A DNA stretch of 64,000 bases from Labia minor (taxonomy: Eukaryota; Arthropoda; Insecta; Dermaptera; Spongiphoridae): the NCBI GenBank assembly GCA_963082975.1, contig OY720348.1, positions 51,472,421 to 51,536,420 of the forward strand, given 5' to 3'. The position numbers and the translations under genes were made by a program. Below, piece by piece: positions 11,641-23,154 of this stretch. Every line of letters begins with the position of its first letter. Positions within the stretch are counted from its first letter, which is position 1. The notes below the pieces were generated by a model. It searched no databases. It saw only the letters and a program-made list of their open reading frames with translations, and was not told the origin of the DNA.

Positions 11641-12057
11641 TCTTTCTAATAAGTCTTACTTTTTTCTATTTTTTCCATTATTTCTATTATTATTGATATT
11701 TTTAAAAACTAATAATTATTTTCTTCTTAAAATTATGTTATAATTGTTTATTGTCTATTCTATTTTTAAATCCTTTTGTATACTTTTAATCTACTTATTT
11801 AAGATCTTTTCAGGTTATACTTTAGCTTTACCTTTTGATCTCTCAAATGTCTATTACTAATTTATATATTTTATCTTTTATGATTCTAGGATAGGTAGTA
11901 TAAACCAACGAATATTCTTTATATTTTGTTTGTTGAATTACATGTACAAATAACAAATACATAATTTATAAAAAATAAAATAAATTTTATTATATTAATT
12001 TACTATTACCATATATATTTAATCTTATTATACTTCCAATATATATATATATATATA
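11641..12057. other. Unassigned T-rich stretch
   Basis: No gene or repeat recognised; very T-rich, ending in a (TA)n tract where repeat E begins. Confidence 0.5.
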
Positions 12058-12520
12058 GTACCTGGTTCACCTAGCCTACGCTCGGTACTTTAAAAAAAAT
12101 ATTCCTTATAAACTCTGAATAATTAAGATTAAGATTATTATTTAAAATAAATAAACGACAAAATATATGAAACCATTTCATATAATTTAAAAGAACATGA
12201 ATTAAAAAAAAATAGTCATAAAACATTCAGCCCTTAAACGTACGTATTAATGCTCTGAAAGACAAATTTTATTTATAATATTCTATTTTTAAGGAAGCGT
12301 TGTCCGGTGTTGTCAGGCGCCATTTTTTTTTAATTATTAAAATTCCTATTTTAAATTAAGAAACACAAACAAAGATGATTTTCCCAAGGCTGAAACTAAT
12401 ACAGATCGATTTTTCTTTATAAATATTATTTATCGTGTGAATTTCAAAAAAATCCTTAGAGCGGTTTAACATTTCAAAAGTATATATATAATTTCTGCTA
12501 GTATAATAAGATAAGATAAG
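12058..12520 (-). mobile_element. Helitron-like repeat E, copy 2
   Basis: On the minus strand it begins TCTTATCTTATTATACTAGC (ending near 12520 on the plus strand) and finishes with a GC-rich segment reading ACCGAGCGTAGGCTAGG followed by GAACCAGGTACTA at 12058. The hairpin is partly decayed compared with 41870 and 3720. It is shorter than copy 1, with missing internal sequence. Confidence 0.6.
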
Positions 12521-13340
12521 ATATAACAAATTTGTTTTAAATAGTTAATTGGATTGACTTTATTTTTAAAATTTTCTAGTTTTATTTTTCATAATTTGAT
12601 CTACCATGTAATATGTTTTAAGATAAATTTACATTAAATTCTAATTTTAATGGCTGAACTGCACTTTATTACGGATTACATAGTCATTTTCATATTAATA
12701 GGACTTTTAGATAAGACGAATATCAGAATTTAAATTCAATATTCATAATAATCAAATTTTAATTAGAATATATCGTGTATAACAATTTTTTTTTATCCAA
12801 TTGCGAATTATATACCCAAATAATAATAAATATCTATTATTCAGATTCCTTAAATTATTTATTCATAAATCCCTCTCCCCTCTCCTTTCTATTATTAATA
12901 CTTATTTTTCAAAAATGGAAAATTATTATCATGAAAAGCATTATCGTGGTCAGTGTTGGATTATTAATGGAATAATTTTGATATGCACATATATCAACTA
13001 TTATCTAGTGAGATATCCCTTCTAGCATTAATTAACGGTCAGAGGGTTGATTGGGATCTGAGGAGGTTACAAGAAACAAATTATAAATGGCTACGACAAT
13101 CTAAGGCTGAAAGGCAATTTGTCTCCTTGAGCACCCAGTTTCGAGGAACGATCTCAATTGACAGCCACTATGTACCGCCCTCGGGGTCAAATGCCCTGTA
13201 CATCACAAATGGCTTGGGATAGTAAAGTATTCGAATCTCCGTCTAAGTGATTTCACACTAAACAAGAGATAGAGAGAGAGATACGACCCTCTGGAATAAC
13301 CACTCCAAGATTTACTCCCTAGTGTACAGAAATTTGAATT
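12521..13340. other. Unassigned; GC-higher island at ~13000-13320 with a 79-codon open frame
   Basis: The frame at 12983-13222 (plus) contains mixed-composition residues such as NGQRVDWDLRRLQ and ISIDSHYVPPSG, unlike the K/N/I/F runs of random AT frames nearby. I recognise no family. It could be a fragment of an unidentified element or an exon, but no splice sites or flanking coding sequence support it. Confidence 0.25.
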
Positions 13341-13350
13341 TAAATTAATC

Positions 13351-13351
<1 letters not shown>

Positions 13352-13387
<36 letters not shown>

Positions 13388-13517
13388 AGAGAGAGAGGCC
13401 AAATCTATTGATTTTTAAGAACGAAATACTATTTCTCTCTCTCTATATATATATATTATATATTATACATTATTATTATTTATTAAAATTGTATATATAT
13501 ATATATATATATATATT
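13352..13517. repeat. (TA)n and (GA)n microsatellites
   Basis: Two (TA)n tracts (about 13355-13384 and 13492-13516) enclose short GA/TC-rich runs. Confidence 0.9.
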
Positions 13518-13534
13518 TGTATTTGGAATATATT

Positions 13535-13750
13535 AAACCGCTCTAAGGAATTTTATTTAAATTCTCACCATAGATAATTTTTATAAAGAAAACTAGATCC
13601 GTATTGGTTTCAGCCTCGGGAAAAATCATCTTCATTATTTTTTTTCTTAATTTAAATTTATATGACGTCCCCAACTACGTCAGCCAGCGCTTCTTTATAT
13701 ACAAAATATAATATTATAAATAAAATAAAATTAAAAATATTTTCACTTTT
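13535..13750 (+). mobile_element. Repeat E fragment, copy 3
   Basis: Matches the 5'-central part of repeat E: AACCGCTCTAAGGAATTTTA, then TTGGTTTCAGCCTCGGGAAAAA and TATGACGTCCCCAACTACGTC. Both ends are missing, so it is a truncated copy. Confidence 0.55.
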
Positions 13751-13764
13751 CAATTGAGTAAATG

Positions 13765-13870
13765 AGATCTTTCATTACCGACATGGGGTTTTTGACACAT
13801 CTTCACATTTCAAGTCATTCTGATTCCAGAAAAAAAGTTATTTTCCTGTTGATGTATGTGTGTGTGTGTG
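13765..13870 (+). repeat. Repeat G fragment with (TG)n
   Basis: GGTTTTTGACACATCTTCACA and CAAGTCATTCTGAT are found inverted near 52540-52600. A TG microsatellite follows at 13855-13872. Only two partial copies are seen. Confidence 0.45.
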
Positions 13871-14707
13871 TGGTTCCCCCCTCCCCTCCACCATCTTATT
13901 CCAATCGACCTTACTAAATATTTACTTTTCAATTATTTTTATACAATATTTCGATTATTTGTATTAATGGTTTTCATAGTCCTGTTGAATATATTATTTT
14001 ATACATTTTACTCAATTTTACATTTATTATTTTTTTAATTTTTTGAAAATTTAAATAATATTAAAAATTTTTTTTTTCAATAAACTTTTTTTAAAATATA
14101 TTAGTATCTTAAAACATATTACATGGTATCAAAATATGTACATATAGATCAGTCAAATTATGAAAAATAAAACGAGAAAATTTTAAAAATAAAGGCAATC
14201 TCTCTCCACCATCCCATCCAAACAAAAACAAATAAATAAATCCAAAAGTTTTCTATTAAAATAAAATATAAAATAATAAAATACATCAAATGTTTTGTTT
14301 TTTTAATTGAAAATTAAATTTGAACAAATCATTTGGAACTTACAACACTTAATTTGGTTTCAAATTAATTTAATATAGGTATATATATATATACTTGATG
14401 TCCATTTCGCTAGTTACACCATCATCAGAATCTATCCAAACAAAAAAAAGGATAACGACTAAAATTTGTATAAAGCAAACAAATTAATTAATTTTAAACC
14501 AAATCAAGTGATTTAAATTCAATTTTTTTTCTCAATGTTTGCTTTTTAAAGGTTTATTGGCTAAATTAAATTTCCATGTTTGTTAAAAAAAAAAACTTTG
14601 AAAAATCATTATTAATTTTCATATACAAAGTAAATTTATAATCGAAATAAGAAGAAAAATATAAAATAAAAATATTATATCAAATTATTAATTTTATCAT
14701 ATAGGAT
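13871..14707. other. Unassigned AT-rich stretch
   Basis: No gene or repeat recognised. Contains homopolymer runs and a short (TA)n at about 14379. Confidence 0.5.
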
Positions 14708-14815
14708 ATTTCGCATCTAGACTGGATGCTGTACCCCCTGTAAACTGAAGTGATATATAGTATTTGGTTTAAAGTCTGAATGTAATAGGTTTTCATTTAA
14801 TTGATTTTAACAACT
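14708..14815 (-). mobile_element. Helitron 3'-region remnant
   Basis: On the minus strand, CAGACTTTAAACCAAATACTA is followed by CAGGGGGTACAG and CCAGTCTAGATGCGAA. This corresponds to the segment just before the 3' hairpin of the Helitrons at 24224, 43660 and 48896. The terminal hairpin and CTAG are missing. Confidence 0.5.
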
Positions 14816-14850
14816 ATATTATAATATTCATTTCATTTTTGTGATCTTAT

Positions 14851-14940
14851 TTTATTTTAATCAGTAAATTAATTAAATATTTTATTTTAATCAGTAAATT
14901 AATTAAATATTTTATTTTAATCAGTAAATTAATTAAATAT
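14851..14940. repeat. Perfect tandem repeat, 3 x 30 bp
   Basis: Three identical head-to-tail 30-bp units, each beginning TTTATTTTAATCAGTAAATT; a partial fourth (TTTATT) follows. The absence of any mismatch points to recent amplification or polymerase slippage. Confidence 0.95.
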
Positions 14941-14994
14941 TTTATTGTATATGTTTTATAATGGATTATAATAAAAAAAAACTCTGACTTTTGT

Positions 14995-15075
14995 ACGTCC
15001 TAAGCATCCTTTACTTTGATTTTCTTGATCGGAGGCCCTATCAAGTAGCTTTCCCAATTTTGATCCCGGAGGCTA
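14995..15075 (-). mobile_element. SINE H body fragment
   Basis: On the minus strand, CCTCCGATCAAGAAAATCAAAG precedes AAAGGATGC. This matches the stretch upstream of the conserved block in the longer SINE H copies at 27340 and 32955. Head and end are absent. Confidence 0.4.
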
Positions 15076-16102
15076 TATATAGATTTCCATTTTAAATTAA
15101 TATATAGTTAATTTTATTTTTTTTTTATTTTGAAGTTAAAACTATATATATATATATATATATAGTATGAAGTTGCCCTAGTTGTCGTACGAGCCAGCCA
15201 TGTTTCAGTGTCAGTGCTAGTTTTCAGGATTCATAAAGTTTCATTCTAGAGCTTCAGAATACAAAAAAATTACCCACCTATTCAACTTAAAATACCAACA
15301 TTTGTCACACAGATTAAGACCCAGAAATTTAAAAATTCCCTCATAAAAATATTCTCTTGAAAATGAGAGCCTCGAAACGTCGAGACTCAAATCTCACAAA
15401 AAAACGTAAAATTAAATTTTATCATCGAATGTTATAAATAGCCGAGCTTTTCCACAAGTATTTTTTTTTTAATTAACAGTACTGTTTTTTCTTTTAATAT
15501 GTAGAATACAAGATTGTGATCAGAAATTCATTTGGCGTGTTATGGAAATTTCTGATTGATAACGAGATGGTACATTCACTTGTTAAATCTGCCCATTCAT
15601 TCGCCTAGTGATTTTAAGAAGGTTTGCGACTTGCCAAGCATGGTGGATTTTACAGTGACGCACCCCCTCCCCCATTCTCAACCCTCTCCCTTCACCCTCA
15701 ACTCCGTTCTTCTCTCATCCACCCATCTACACCCCCATTCCCGGGCAACCTCACGCACGCGTAATGCTTTTGTGTTTTTCTTCGCATTCGCTTCGGGTGT
15801 GAATGATGGGCAAAGTTTGCGACCCCAAGTGTGAGAAAAGGGGGAATGGAATGGGAGAGCCGGAAAATGAGAAAGAACCTATCTCTCAGTTCGTTTCCCA
15901 ACCGTTCTATTACTCCCCTCTGGGTTCCTGTACATTTCACTGTCACTTTTTACCCGGAATCTGTCTTGGACTCTCTTAAAAAGCGATATCAATTAAATGA
16001 AAGAGAATGAAAAATCTCCGCCATGTATAAATAAAGCCACTCCATCTTGTTTTATTCGTTCTCTCAAATAAAATCTTTGTTAAAGCTTGGAATTTATTCT
16101 TG

Positions 16103-16141
<39 letters not shown>

Positions 16142-16255
16142 TGTACAGTTTAAACATATAATATGTTAATCTATTAAAACTGTTCTTTCAAAGAAAAAAA
16201 AACACTGAATAAAAAGAAGTTCTTACACTGTAATTTACTGTAATTTTAAAAAAAT
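15076..16255. other. Unassigned; GC-higher island at ~15520-16080
   Basis: This is the longest GC-higher unique island in the window, with C-rich and CpG-containing stretches. TATAAATA lies at about 16025, followed by pyrimidine-rich sequence. Frames at 15556-15834 (plus) and 15698-15946 (minus) overlap on opposite strands and neither shows a domain. A host promoter or enhancer is possible but unsupported by any adjacent coding exon. A (TA)n tract lies at 16108-16138. Confidence 0.3.
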
Positions 16256-16830
16256 GAGCTGTGGCCAGGGACAGAACCGACCGACGATTTGACATAAATT
16301 AATTTCCAAACAACATTATATATATATATATATAAAGTATAAAAAAAATTTTAAACTTGAATTAAAATGACTAAATTATATTATCTTATTACTATCTCGT
16401 CAGAGATAGTATTGCGATCACGAAAATTTTCGATTTTGAGATTTTTTATTTTTAGTTTAATTACTCAATTATTTATCACTACTACATTTGAAACATATTG
16501 AAACATTTCCGACTATGAATATAAAATTATTACTTTGTAAACCACCACTTCCGGTTTCCGGATATAGACCAAAAGTTGATGAATTTATGCTACTGATGCA
16601 TTAACTAAATATACCAAATTTTATCAATACCCGTTGAGCCGTTCAAGCTGTATACGTGTATACGGACATACAACGAACAGATAGACGGACGGATGGACAG
16701 ATGGACAGATATCATACTAAAAATACTTTTTTCTGTTAACAAAATGCATGATTCGTGGACATATGTAAAAAATCTCCACATGGGAAATTTGGTATGAAAA
16801 CAATACCTTCCCTTCCTATCGTCGGTCGGT
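16256..16830 (+). repeat. Interspersed repeat A, variant copy 6
   Basis: The 5' end is GAGCTGTGGCCAGGGACAG with ACCGACCGACGATT; the 3' end is CTATCGTCGGTCGG. It carries the ACGG/ACAG tract near 16683 and the CTTCCGGTTTCCGGATAT segment. A short piece of repeat D's 3' end (GAGATAGTATTGCGATCACG, inverted, about 16397-16440) sits inside, so the copy is composite. It represents a subfamily shared with 29441, 34805 and 42968. Confidence 0.75.
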
Positions 16831-18097
16831 AAAAAGGGGTAATTGGGGCAAACATGTAAAACTAACTTTTCATGTATATATAATGTTTTCTAATCTACTT
16901 ATCTTACTCATACTTATTATAAATATTAATCGTAATCATATTTCATTTTTTTATAAAAATAAATCTTATAATAGTTGAATAATAAAATGATGATTAAACA
17001 TTAAATAAAATAGTTTTAAAAGAAAAGAAAAATAAATTAATTTAATCGATGGATTGATTCATTCATCGATTGTGTTTAAAATCTGTTTATTTGAAAAAAT
17101 AACAAACTTAATAAAAACAATATTCCTAAATGAATAGAAAACAATGAGAATTATCTAATCAATGAAGAATGTCGAAGGTGATCATTTTTCTTAAAAATAA
17201 TATTAATCATTCCTACTAATAAAAACACGAAACATCCTATCCAATTACAATGAAATTATTTTTTAAACAAATGTTTTGTTTATTTTATCATCTATGAAAG
17301 GAAAACTAAGCAATGATTAATTTTGATAAGCAAAGCAAATTATACTCGTGATTATATATAAGAAAGCATATAGGAAAGAGATTAAAATAATAGTGACTAA
17401 TAAAATCAAAACTGAATTTTATATAAATAGTAAATAAGTAAATCAAAAGTCAAAAGGACCTGAAGTAGATTTCTTTCCAATAAAAAAATCTATTATTCTA
17501 TAAACATTAATATTTATAAATTAAATTAACTAATATTATAATAATATTTAATTCTATTTTTATTTTATATTATACTAGTAATCGTGTATATATATATAAG
17601 AAAGTATATAGGAAAGAGATCAAAAGGAAAATCACGAATGAAATTTTAAATGAATTTCCTATCTTATGAAGTCAATCTTAAATCAAATGTAAACTAAGAA
17701 AATTAATATATCAAATTAATTCTTACTGGAAATTTCAGTTAAATTTTAATTAAAATAAATATAAAAAACATACGTGGAGATATGTAACTAATACTGATTC
17801 AAATAGACTATTCATTATTGTAATATGTTAATTTTGAAGTATAGAGTCATATTTGACGGGGCACAGCCACAGCGATGGGGGCTAAAAGACGCATTTGACA
17901 ATTTTTTGAACAGCATTTATTTAAAATTAATATTTTTATCAACAAAAAGTAAATAACTAACATGATTAAAAAGAATCTCAGTTTATTATGATTAAAAATA
18001 TATATGTACGCAAATAAATATATATATATATATTTATTAATTAGTTTAATTATTTTGTAATTATTATGATTTTATTCGATACACATCTTTGCATCCT
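16831..18097. other. Unassigned AT-rich stretch
   Basis: No gene recognised. A ~35-bp segment (ATATAAGAAAG.ATATAGGAAAGAGAT) occurs twice, near 17355 and 17600, as a short direct repeat. Confidence 0.5.
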
Positions 18098-18356
18098 TAT
18101 ACAGGGTCATTGAAAAAGGGAGACGGGATTTTGTTGTACAACTATTCGATAATTAAACAAGTCATCAACACGAAATTAACAAGAGATAGAGTAGCATTAT
18201 AAATATTTTGAGTAATATTTACACAGCATGCTCAGTCACCATTTTGCTGTGCGGCTCGACTTGGTCAGTATCTTCAGTAACAGCAGAAAGCGCAGTGGGT
18301 TATGTGGTACACTGAGTTTAAATCACCTGTGTTAGTGCAGCGTCATTTTACAATAT
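18098..18356 (+). mobile_element. Tc1/mariner-type 5' end (truncated)
   Basis: ATACAGGGTCATTGAAAAAGG at about 18100 has the form of a Tc1/IS630-type terminal repeat. About 180 bp downstream, 18281-18356 reads in one frame QQKAQWVMWYTEFKSPVLVQ, then RHF. This resembles the start of arthropod Tc1/IS630 transposases (helix-turn-helix region). The similarity then ends, so only the first ~25 residues survive. No start codon is obvious and no 3' end is seen. Confidence 0.55.
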
Positions 18357-18499
18357 TGGCGTTTATTTATGAATTTTAATTTTCAATCTCCCCACCTCAA
18401 AGGAGTTTATAATATTTTCAATGAAATTTGATATAATTATGTTATTATTTTTTCAATAAATTTAGAAAAAAATGAGTCATATAGTATAATTTTAGTATG

Positions 18500-18799
18500 G
18501 TTTAGATTTTTTACATATCTCCACAAATCATGAACTTTGTTTTGGTTTTATCCTCATTAGATTTTATTTAATTTAAAATTATATGATGTCATCCAGCCCT
18601 TCATGAAGCCACAGCCAGCTCCTACTTATATATTTTAAATAAAATAAAATAAAAATATTTATGTTATATCCATATGTGTTTTTTATTGCATAAAAATGCA
18701 TTGTAATAGATACATTTAAATTATTTGAAATTGTTTCTGTAGATGGAAATTAATTTATTTCAAACAAACGGTCGGTTCTGAGCCTGGCCACAGGTCAAC
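18500..18799 (-). repeat. Interspersed repeat A, 5' half, copy 5
   Basis: On the minus strand it begins GTTGACCTGTGGCC and matches copies 1, 2 and 4 through the paired CRE-like region. Here both palindromes have decayed. It stops near 18500, so the microsatellite and 3' half are missing. Confidence 0.7.
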
Positions 18800-18867
18800 T
18801 TATTTAAAATTAGAGGAATGAAATGAAAGAAAAATTTAATTTAATTGAATTGAAATTAAAAAAAAAA

Positions 18868-19465
18868 TTAGCTGGAGTGTCTCCTCTCGACTATCTCGCT
18901 AATTTGAATTGTATTAAATAACATATATTATATTTAAATTAAATTTAATTAATTAAATTATAAATTAAAATTAATAATATTTATTAAACCAGCGCGTGTT
19001 TGGCTCTTTATTGATGGCAGCAAGTAACGTGATGGCGCGTGATTTGCAGTGTTCAAAAATTAATTCCGGTACGTTCAGCGATTCAATCAAGCTGAAATTC
19101 TATATATAGCAGTTTTATACAATTTTTAATCATGAGAAAAACTATCAAATATATATCTTTATTTTTACGGTCACTTTAGAGGAAAAAAAATGAAAACGTG
19201 GTAGGTAATGACCTTCTTCGGATGAGCTACATTTGTCAAAAGTTGATAGAAAACTACGAATTTTCAATAATGCCCGTGTACCAAATTTCATTATTCTAGC
19301 TCAAACCGTTTTTGCGTAATCTTGTCTACATACAGACATACACACACAGACATTTTTCTCAACCTTAGTGAAAATGACTCAGGGATCTTCAAAACGTATA
19401 AAAACATCAAAATCTCGACATCGAAAATTTTCGTGATTGCAATACTAATTCTGGCGAGATAGTAA
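18868..19465 (+). repeat. Interspersed repeat D, copy 1
   Basis: The 5' end is GGAGTGTCTCCTCTCGACTATCTCGC. The 3' end is GGCGAGATAGTAA, the inverse of the 5' subterminal motif. Internal landmarks are GTTTGGCTCTTTATTGATGGC, GATTCAATCAAGCTGAAATTC and a CATACAGACATACACACACA tract before TCTCAACCTTAGTGAAAATG. Four other copies or fragments exist (19930, 46140, 61364, 62575). No protein is encoded. Confidence 0.75.
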
Positions 19466-19929
19466 TAAATTAAGAATTAAAGTTTTTGAAGTGAAAACTT
19501 CTTTAGCGGCGTTGAGCACTTTTGCGGATGGGGAAAAAATATAGATTTCGCGTGAGATTCCAAAACGACACCGACCCGACCGATATACGCATGCGCAATA
19601 CGCCAGAATGTTAGACACTAAACTTCTGATACATTCTTTACAAAATTTTACATATTTGCCATATTAAATATTATTATTTATATTTACATTAATAATCAGT
19701 ATTACTAAATTATGTATATATAAAATAAAATATTTTAATATATTATTATGTGTTAAATTATATTAAATTAATTTCTAATATATTTATATAATTTAAAATT
19801 AATTTCTGAATATATATATATATATATATATATATTAAATTATATACTATATATAATATATTATATAATATATATTTTAATAAATTAATTTTTAAATATG
19901 TGTGTGTGTGTGTGTGTGTGACCGTAAAA
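19466..19929. other. Unassigned; (TA)n and (TG)n tracts
   Basis: AT-rich, with (TA)n near 19812-19834 and (TG)n at about 19899-19921. The minus-strand frame at 19758-19958 consists of simple-repeat translation. Confidence 0.6.
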
Positions 19930-20437
19930 ATAAAGATATATGTTTGATAATTTTTCACAGGATTAATAATTGTATAAAACTGCTATATATAGAATTTGAG
20001 CTTGATAGAATCGCTGAAAGTACCAGAATTAATTTTTTAACACTGGAAATCTCACGCGCCAACACGTGACGTGGTGCCATCAACAAAGAGCCAAACACTC
20101 CACTATCCACTCGACTATCTCGCAAATTTGAATTTGATTAAATAATATTTATTAATTTAAATTAAATTAAATTAATTAAATTATAATTTAATAAATATTA
20201 TTTATAACATCAAAAACATCAAAATCTCAACATCGAAAATTGAATTGCTGAAAGTACCAGAATTAATTTTTTTAACACTGGAAATCTCACGCGCCAACAT
20301 GTGACGTGGTGCCATCAAAAAAGAGCCAAACTTTCGCTGGTTTAATAAATATTATTTATTAATTTTAATTTATAATTGAATTAATTTAATTTAATTTAAA
20401 TTAATATATGTTATTTAATCCAATTCAAATTTGCGAG
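19930..20437 (-). repeat. Repeat D, rearranged copies 2a/2b
   Basis: Two partial copies in the same minus orientation: both contain CTGAAAGTACCAGAATTAAT, GGAAATCTCACGCGCCAACA and GTGACGTGGTGCCATCAA. The first reaches a 5' end (CTCGACTATCTCGC, plus orientation, near 20108) in the opposite sense, so an inversion or composite insertion has occurred. The block stops at GCGAGATA near 20437, where the Helitron copy starts. Confidence 0.6.
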
Positions 20438-20439
20438 AT

Positions 20440-20992
20440 ATGCTGAATATGCTTTTAAATAAAAAAAAATTTCAAGAAAGTAATTGGAATTATTAATATT
20501 AAGAATCAATAAATAAATTTATTAAATATACATTTAAACATGTAAATTAATCTATATATAAATTTAATAAATATTCAAACAATAATTGAAACAATATAAA
20601 TAAAACGATTCAATATTTTACTTACATTGTGATTTATATTTTTATTTTTATTACAACTATTATTATGGGTATGTTATTTTTGGCAGTTTAAAAAAAATTA
20701 AAAATATTAATAAAATTTATCAAAATAATAAGTTGAAAAGATTTCCAATTATTTTTATTTATTTATTGTAAATTTTTCAATGTAACCATGGTAACCATAA
20801 ATAGACTTTTACCAAAATATTACTAATTAAATTAATTTTGGATAAATTAATTTTGGATTTAACTACACTAAAACCTTCCCTGGGACGCCCACAACAATCC
20901 CTGAAAGTTTCATCGCAATCGGACGGGTAGTTTTTGAGTATTTGACAGACACACACACAGACAGACAGACAGACAGACAGACATATATATAT
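20440..20992 (-). mobile_element. Helitron 5' portion (3' truncated)
   Basis: On the minus strand it matches the first ~500 bp of the Helitron at 24224: a TCTG tract, then CAAATACTCAAAAACTACCC, then CTTTCAGGGATTGTTGTGGG and CAGGGAAGGTTTTA. The very first bases are replaced by TA repeats. The match ends at 20440, against repeat D. The minus-strand frames at 20777-21153 derive from this repeat. Confidence 0.7.
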
Positions 20993-21832
20993 ATATTCAT
21001 ACACATCGTATTTTTAATATTTTTGTAATAATAATCAGTTTGCTGAAAAAAATAATTATGAATTTTATATATATATATATATATACGTATATAAATTTCA
21101 TTTTTCTTGTGAAGCTGGTGCGCATTCCGTCTGCTTTCAAATTTCTTACGCACAAGTTTTCACTTCTGTCGGCCAGTCCCACGACTGCCAATTCGACTTT
21201 TAGTACTTTTGTAAAAAGTTCTATTTCATATGAAATTATAATATTTAAATAATATGATAAAATAATACTTTGTAGCTTTTATTGTTATTTATTGAATTTC
21301 ATTGAAAATCCCTATCTTAAATACCCAAACAAAAATTGATAATAAATCTTTTAAACATGGCATTAAAGGTTTCGTTGTTGGTAACGAACACCTGGAATAA
21401 TTTATTTTCTAAAATTAAGCAACACGTGTCTGTGCAAGTTCTTGGATGAGGCACCATCTGGGAAGAGCGTATGCATAAACTTATGCTATCAAACTAACCA
21501 CGTAGAAGGAATCAACAACATCGAAGAGGGAGACTCCCACTCGTTGCCTGGAACAATTCCTTCGAGATTAATTAATCAATAATTAAATTCGAAAACGTTT
21601 AAATTTTAGATCGAAATTGTTTATCTATTAAAGCTATTGTTAAATAAATTGAAACTAGTAGAACACTTTATCATCAAAATTGGTTCACATAGAATTTATT
21701 GATATTATATATTTAATTAATTTAATTTAATTTGATTAATAAATGAAAGAAAAAAATAATTACTAAATACATATATATATCTGAGAACCTTTACATTTTT
21801 AATTTTGTGAATTTTTTTTTTTTTTTATAATT
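20993..21832. other. Unassigned; GC-higher island at ~21410-21560
   Basis: No gene recognised. The island (with CACGTGTCTGTGC and ATGCATAAACTTATGC) appears once and has no long open frame. The segment around 21115-21195 is also GC-higher; its frames on both strands have no known motif. Confidence 0.45.
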
Positions 21833-22740
21833 ATTCAGGTAAACACATTTTCGTGGATTTGGATAATTCTTTATCAGTGAGTTCCTTTTGCATTTCCAAA
21901 TAAACTTTTCTTATGAAATTTTTTCCGGCATCTTATAGTTTTCAAGATAAAAGTTGACCTGTGGCCACGTCCGAACCGACCGACGGTTTGAAGTAAATTA
22001 ATTAGCAGCTACAGAAACAATTTCAAATAATTTTAATATATCTATTAATGTAATAAAAAACTGATATGGATACATAAATAATAAATATAAACATTTTTAA
22101 TTTTATTTTATTTATAATATATATGCAAGACCAGGCTGTGACGTCATGAATGGCTGGATGACGTCATATAATTTTAAATCAAGAAAAAACTAATAAATAT
22201 GATTTTCCCGAGGATAAAACCAATACAAAGTGCATGATTCGTGGTGATATATAAAAAAATCTCTCCTCATGTGAAATTTGGTGTGAAAATAACCCTTCCC
22301 TTCCTATCGTCGATCGCTAATACTACCACTTCCGGTTTCCGGATTTGCACCAAAAGTTGATCAATTCACCCCACTGATGCATTAAGTAAATATACCAAAT
22401 TTCATCAAAATCGGTTGAGCCGTTCAGGCTGTACACATCTATACGGACAGACGGACAGACATCATGCTAAAAATACTTTTTTCTGTTAAGAAAATGCATG
22501 ATTCGTGGAGATATGTAAAAATCTCCACATGTGAAATTTGGTGTGAAAACAATACCTCCCTTACTATCGTCGGTCGGTAAAAATTATTAAAATAAAGATT
22601 TTTTAAGTTTAGATTAGTTATGAAGTAATGTTTTATTGACTAATTCACTAATTATTCATTATTCATTAATTTTCGGTTGAATTTATAAATATCCAAACCG
22701 CCATCTGGTAGCCAAACGGATAAAACGAAGGCTGACTAAA
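21833..22740. mobile_element. Foldback element F, copy 2, interrupted by repeat A
   Basis: The left arm (ACACATTTTCGTGGATTTGG) and the central CCATCTGGTAGCC region match copy 1. They are separated by repeat A at 21953-22578. The joined flanks reproduce copy 1's AGATAAAAATTATTAAAATAAAG, so copy 1 acts as the pre-insertion site. The right arm is missing. Confidence 0.8.
21953..22578 (+). repeat. Interspersed repeat A, copy 2 (nested in F)
   Basis: A full-length copy from GTTGACCTGTGGCC to CGTCGGTCGG|TAAAA, with two TGACGTCA sites at 22139 and 22159. The microsatellite is short (two ACGGACAG units) compared with copy 1. TAAAA precedes and follows the element and occurs once in the empty site, suggesting a duplication of up to 5 bp, though A-runs make this ambiguous. 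Confidence 0.85.
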
Positions 22741-23154
22741 AATGGGTATCTTCGAATTTATTTAAAATTACTTATTAAATTATTAATTTTAGTGAATTTA
22801 GTGAGGTTCGACCACTCTATTTCAAGTTCAGTGGACCAAAACTATAACTCAATTAGTTTTACAATTTCTTAAAGTATATTTACAATAATACAAAAGATGA
22901 AAGTTACAAGGTTAAAGTGTTTTTGCGATTAACTATTTATTCGGGGAAGCATCAAAATTGTATAGAGTCTGGTATAGACCCTGTCTTTTTATCCATTAAA
23001 GGTTTTTTGGCTGTCAAAAGATGCTGATCATAGTATACTACAAACGAGAATAGGAAGATTATTACTTATTAGTTACCACCCTGGTCAATTTTATTTATTA
23101 TATACATATATAACATTCGAAATAAGTTTTGTTCAACTTTTTTTAAGATTGATA
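22741..23154. other. Unassigned stretch
   Basis: No gene or repeat recognised. Possibly the poorly preserved head of the SINE H copy that follows, but no Pol III boxes are visible. Confidence 0.45.

Noticed and set aside
15556..15946. Opposing 82-92-codon frames in the GC-higher island
   Set aside because: Overlap on opposite strands with no motif; GC-rich sequence has fewer stops by chance.
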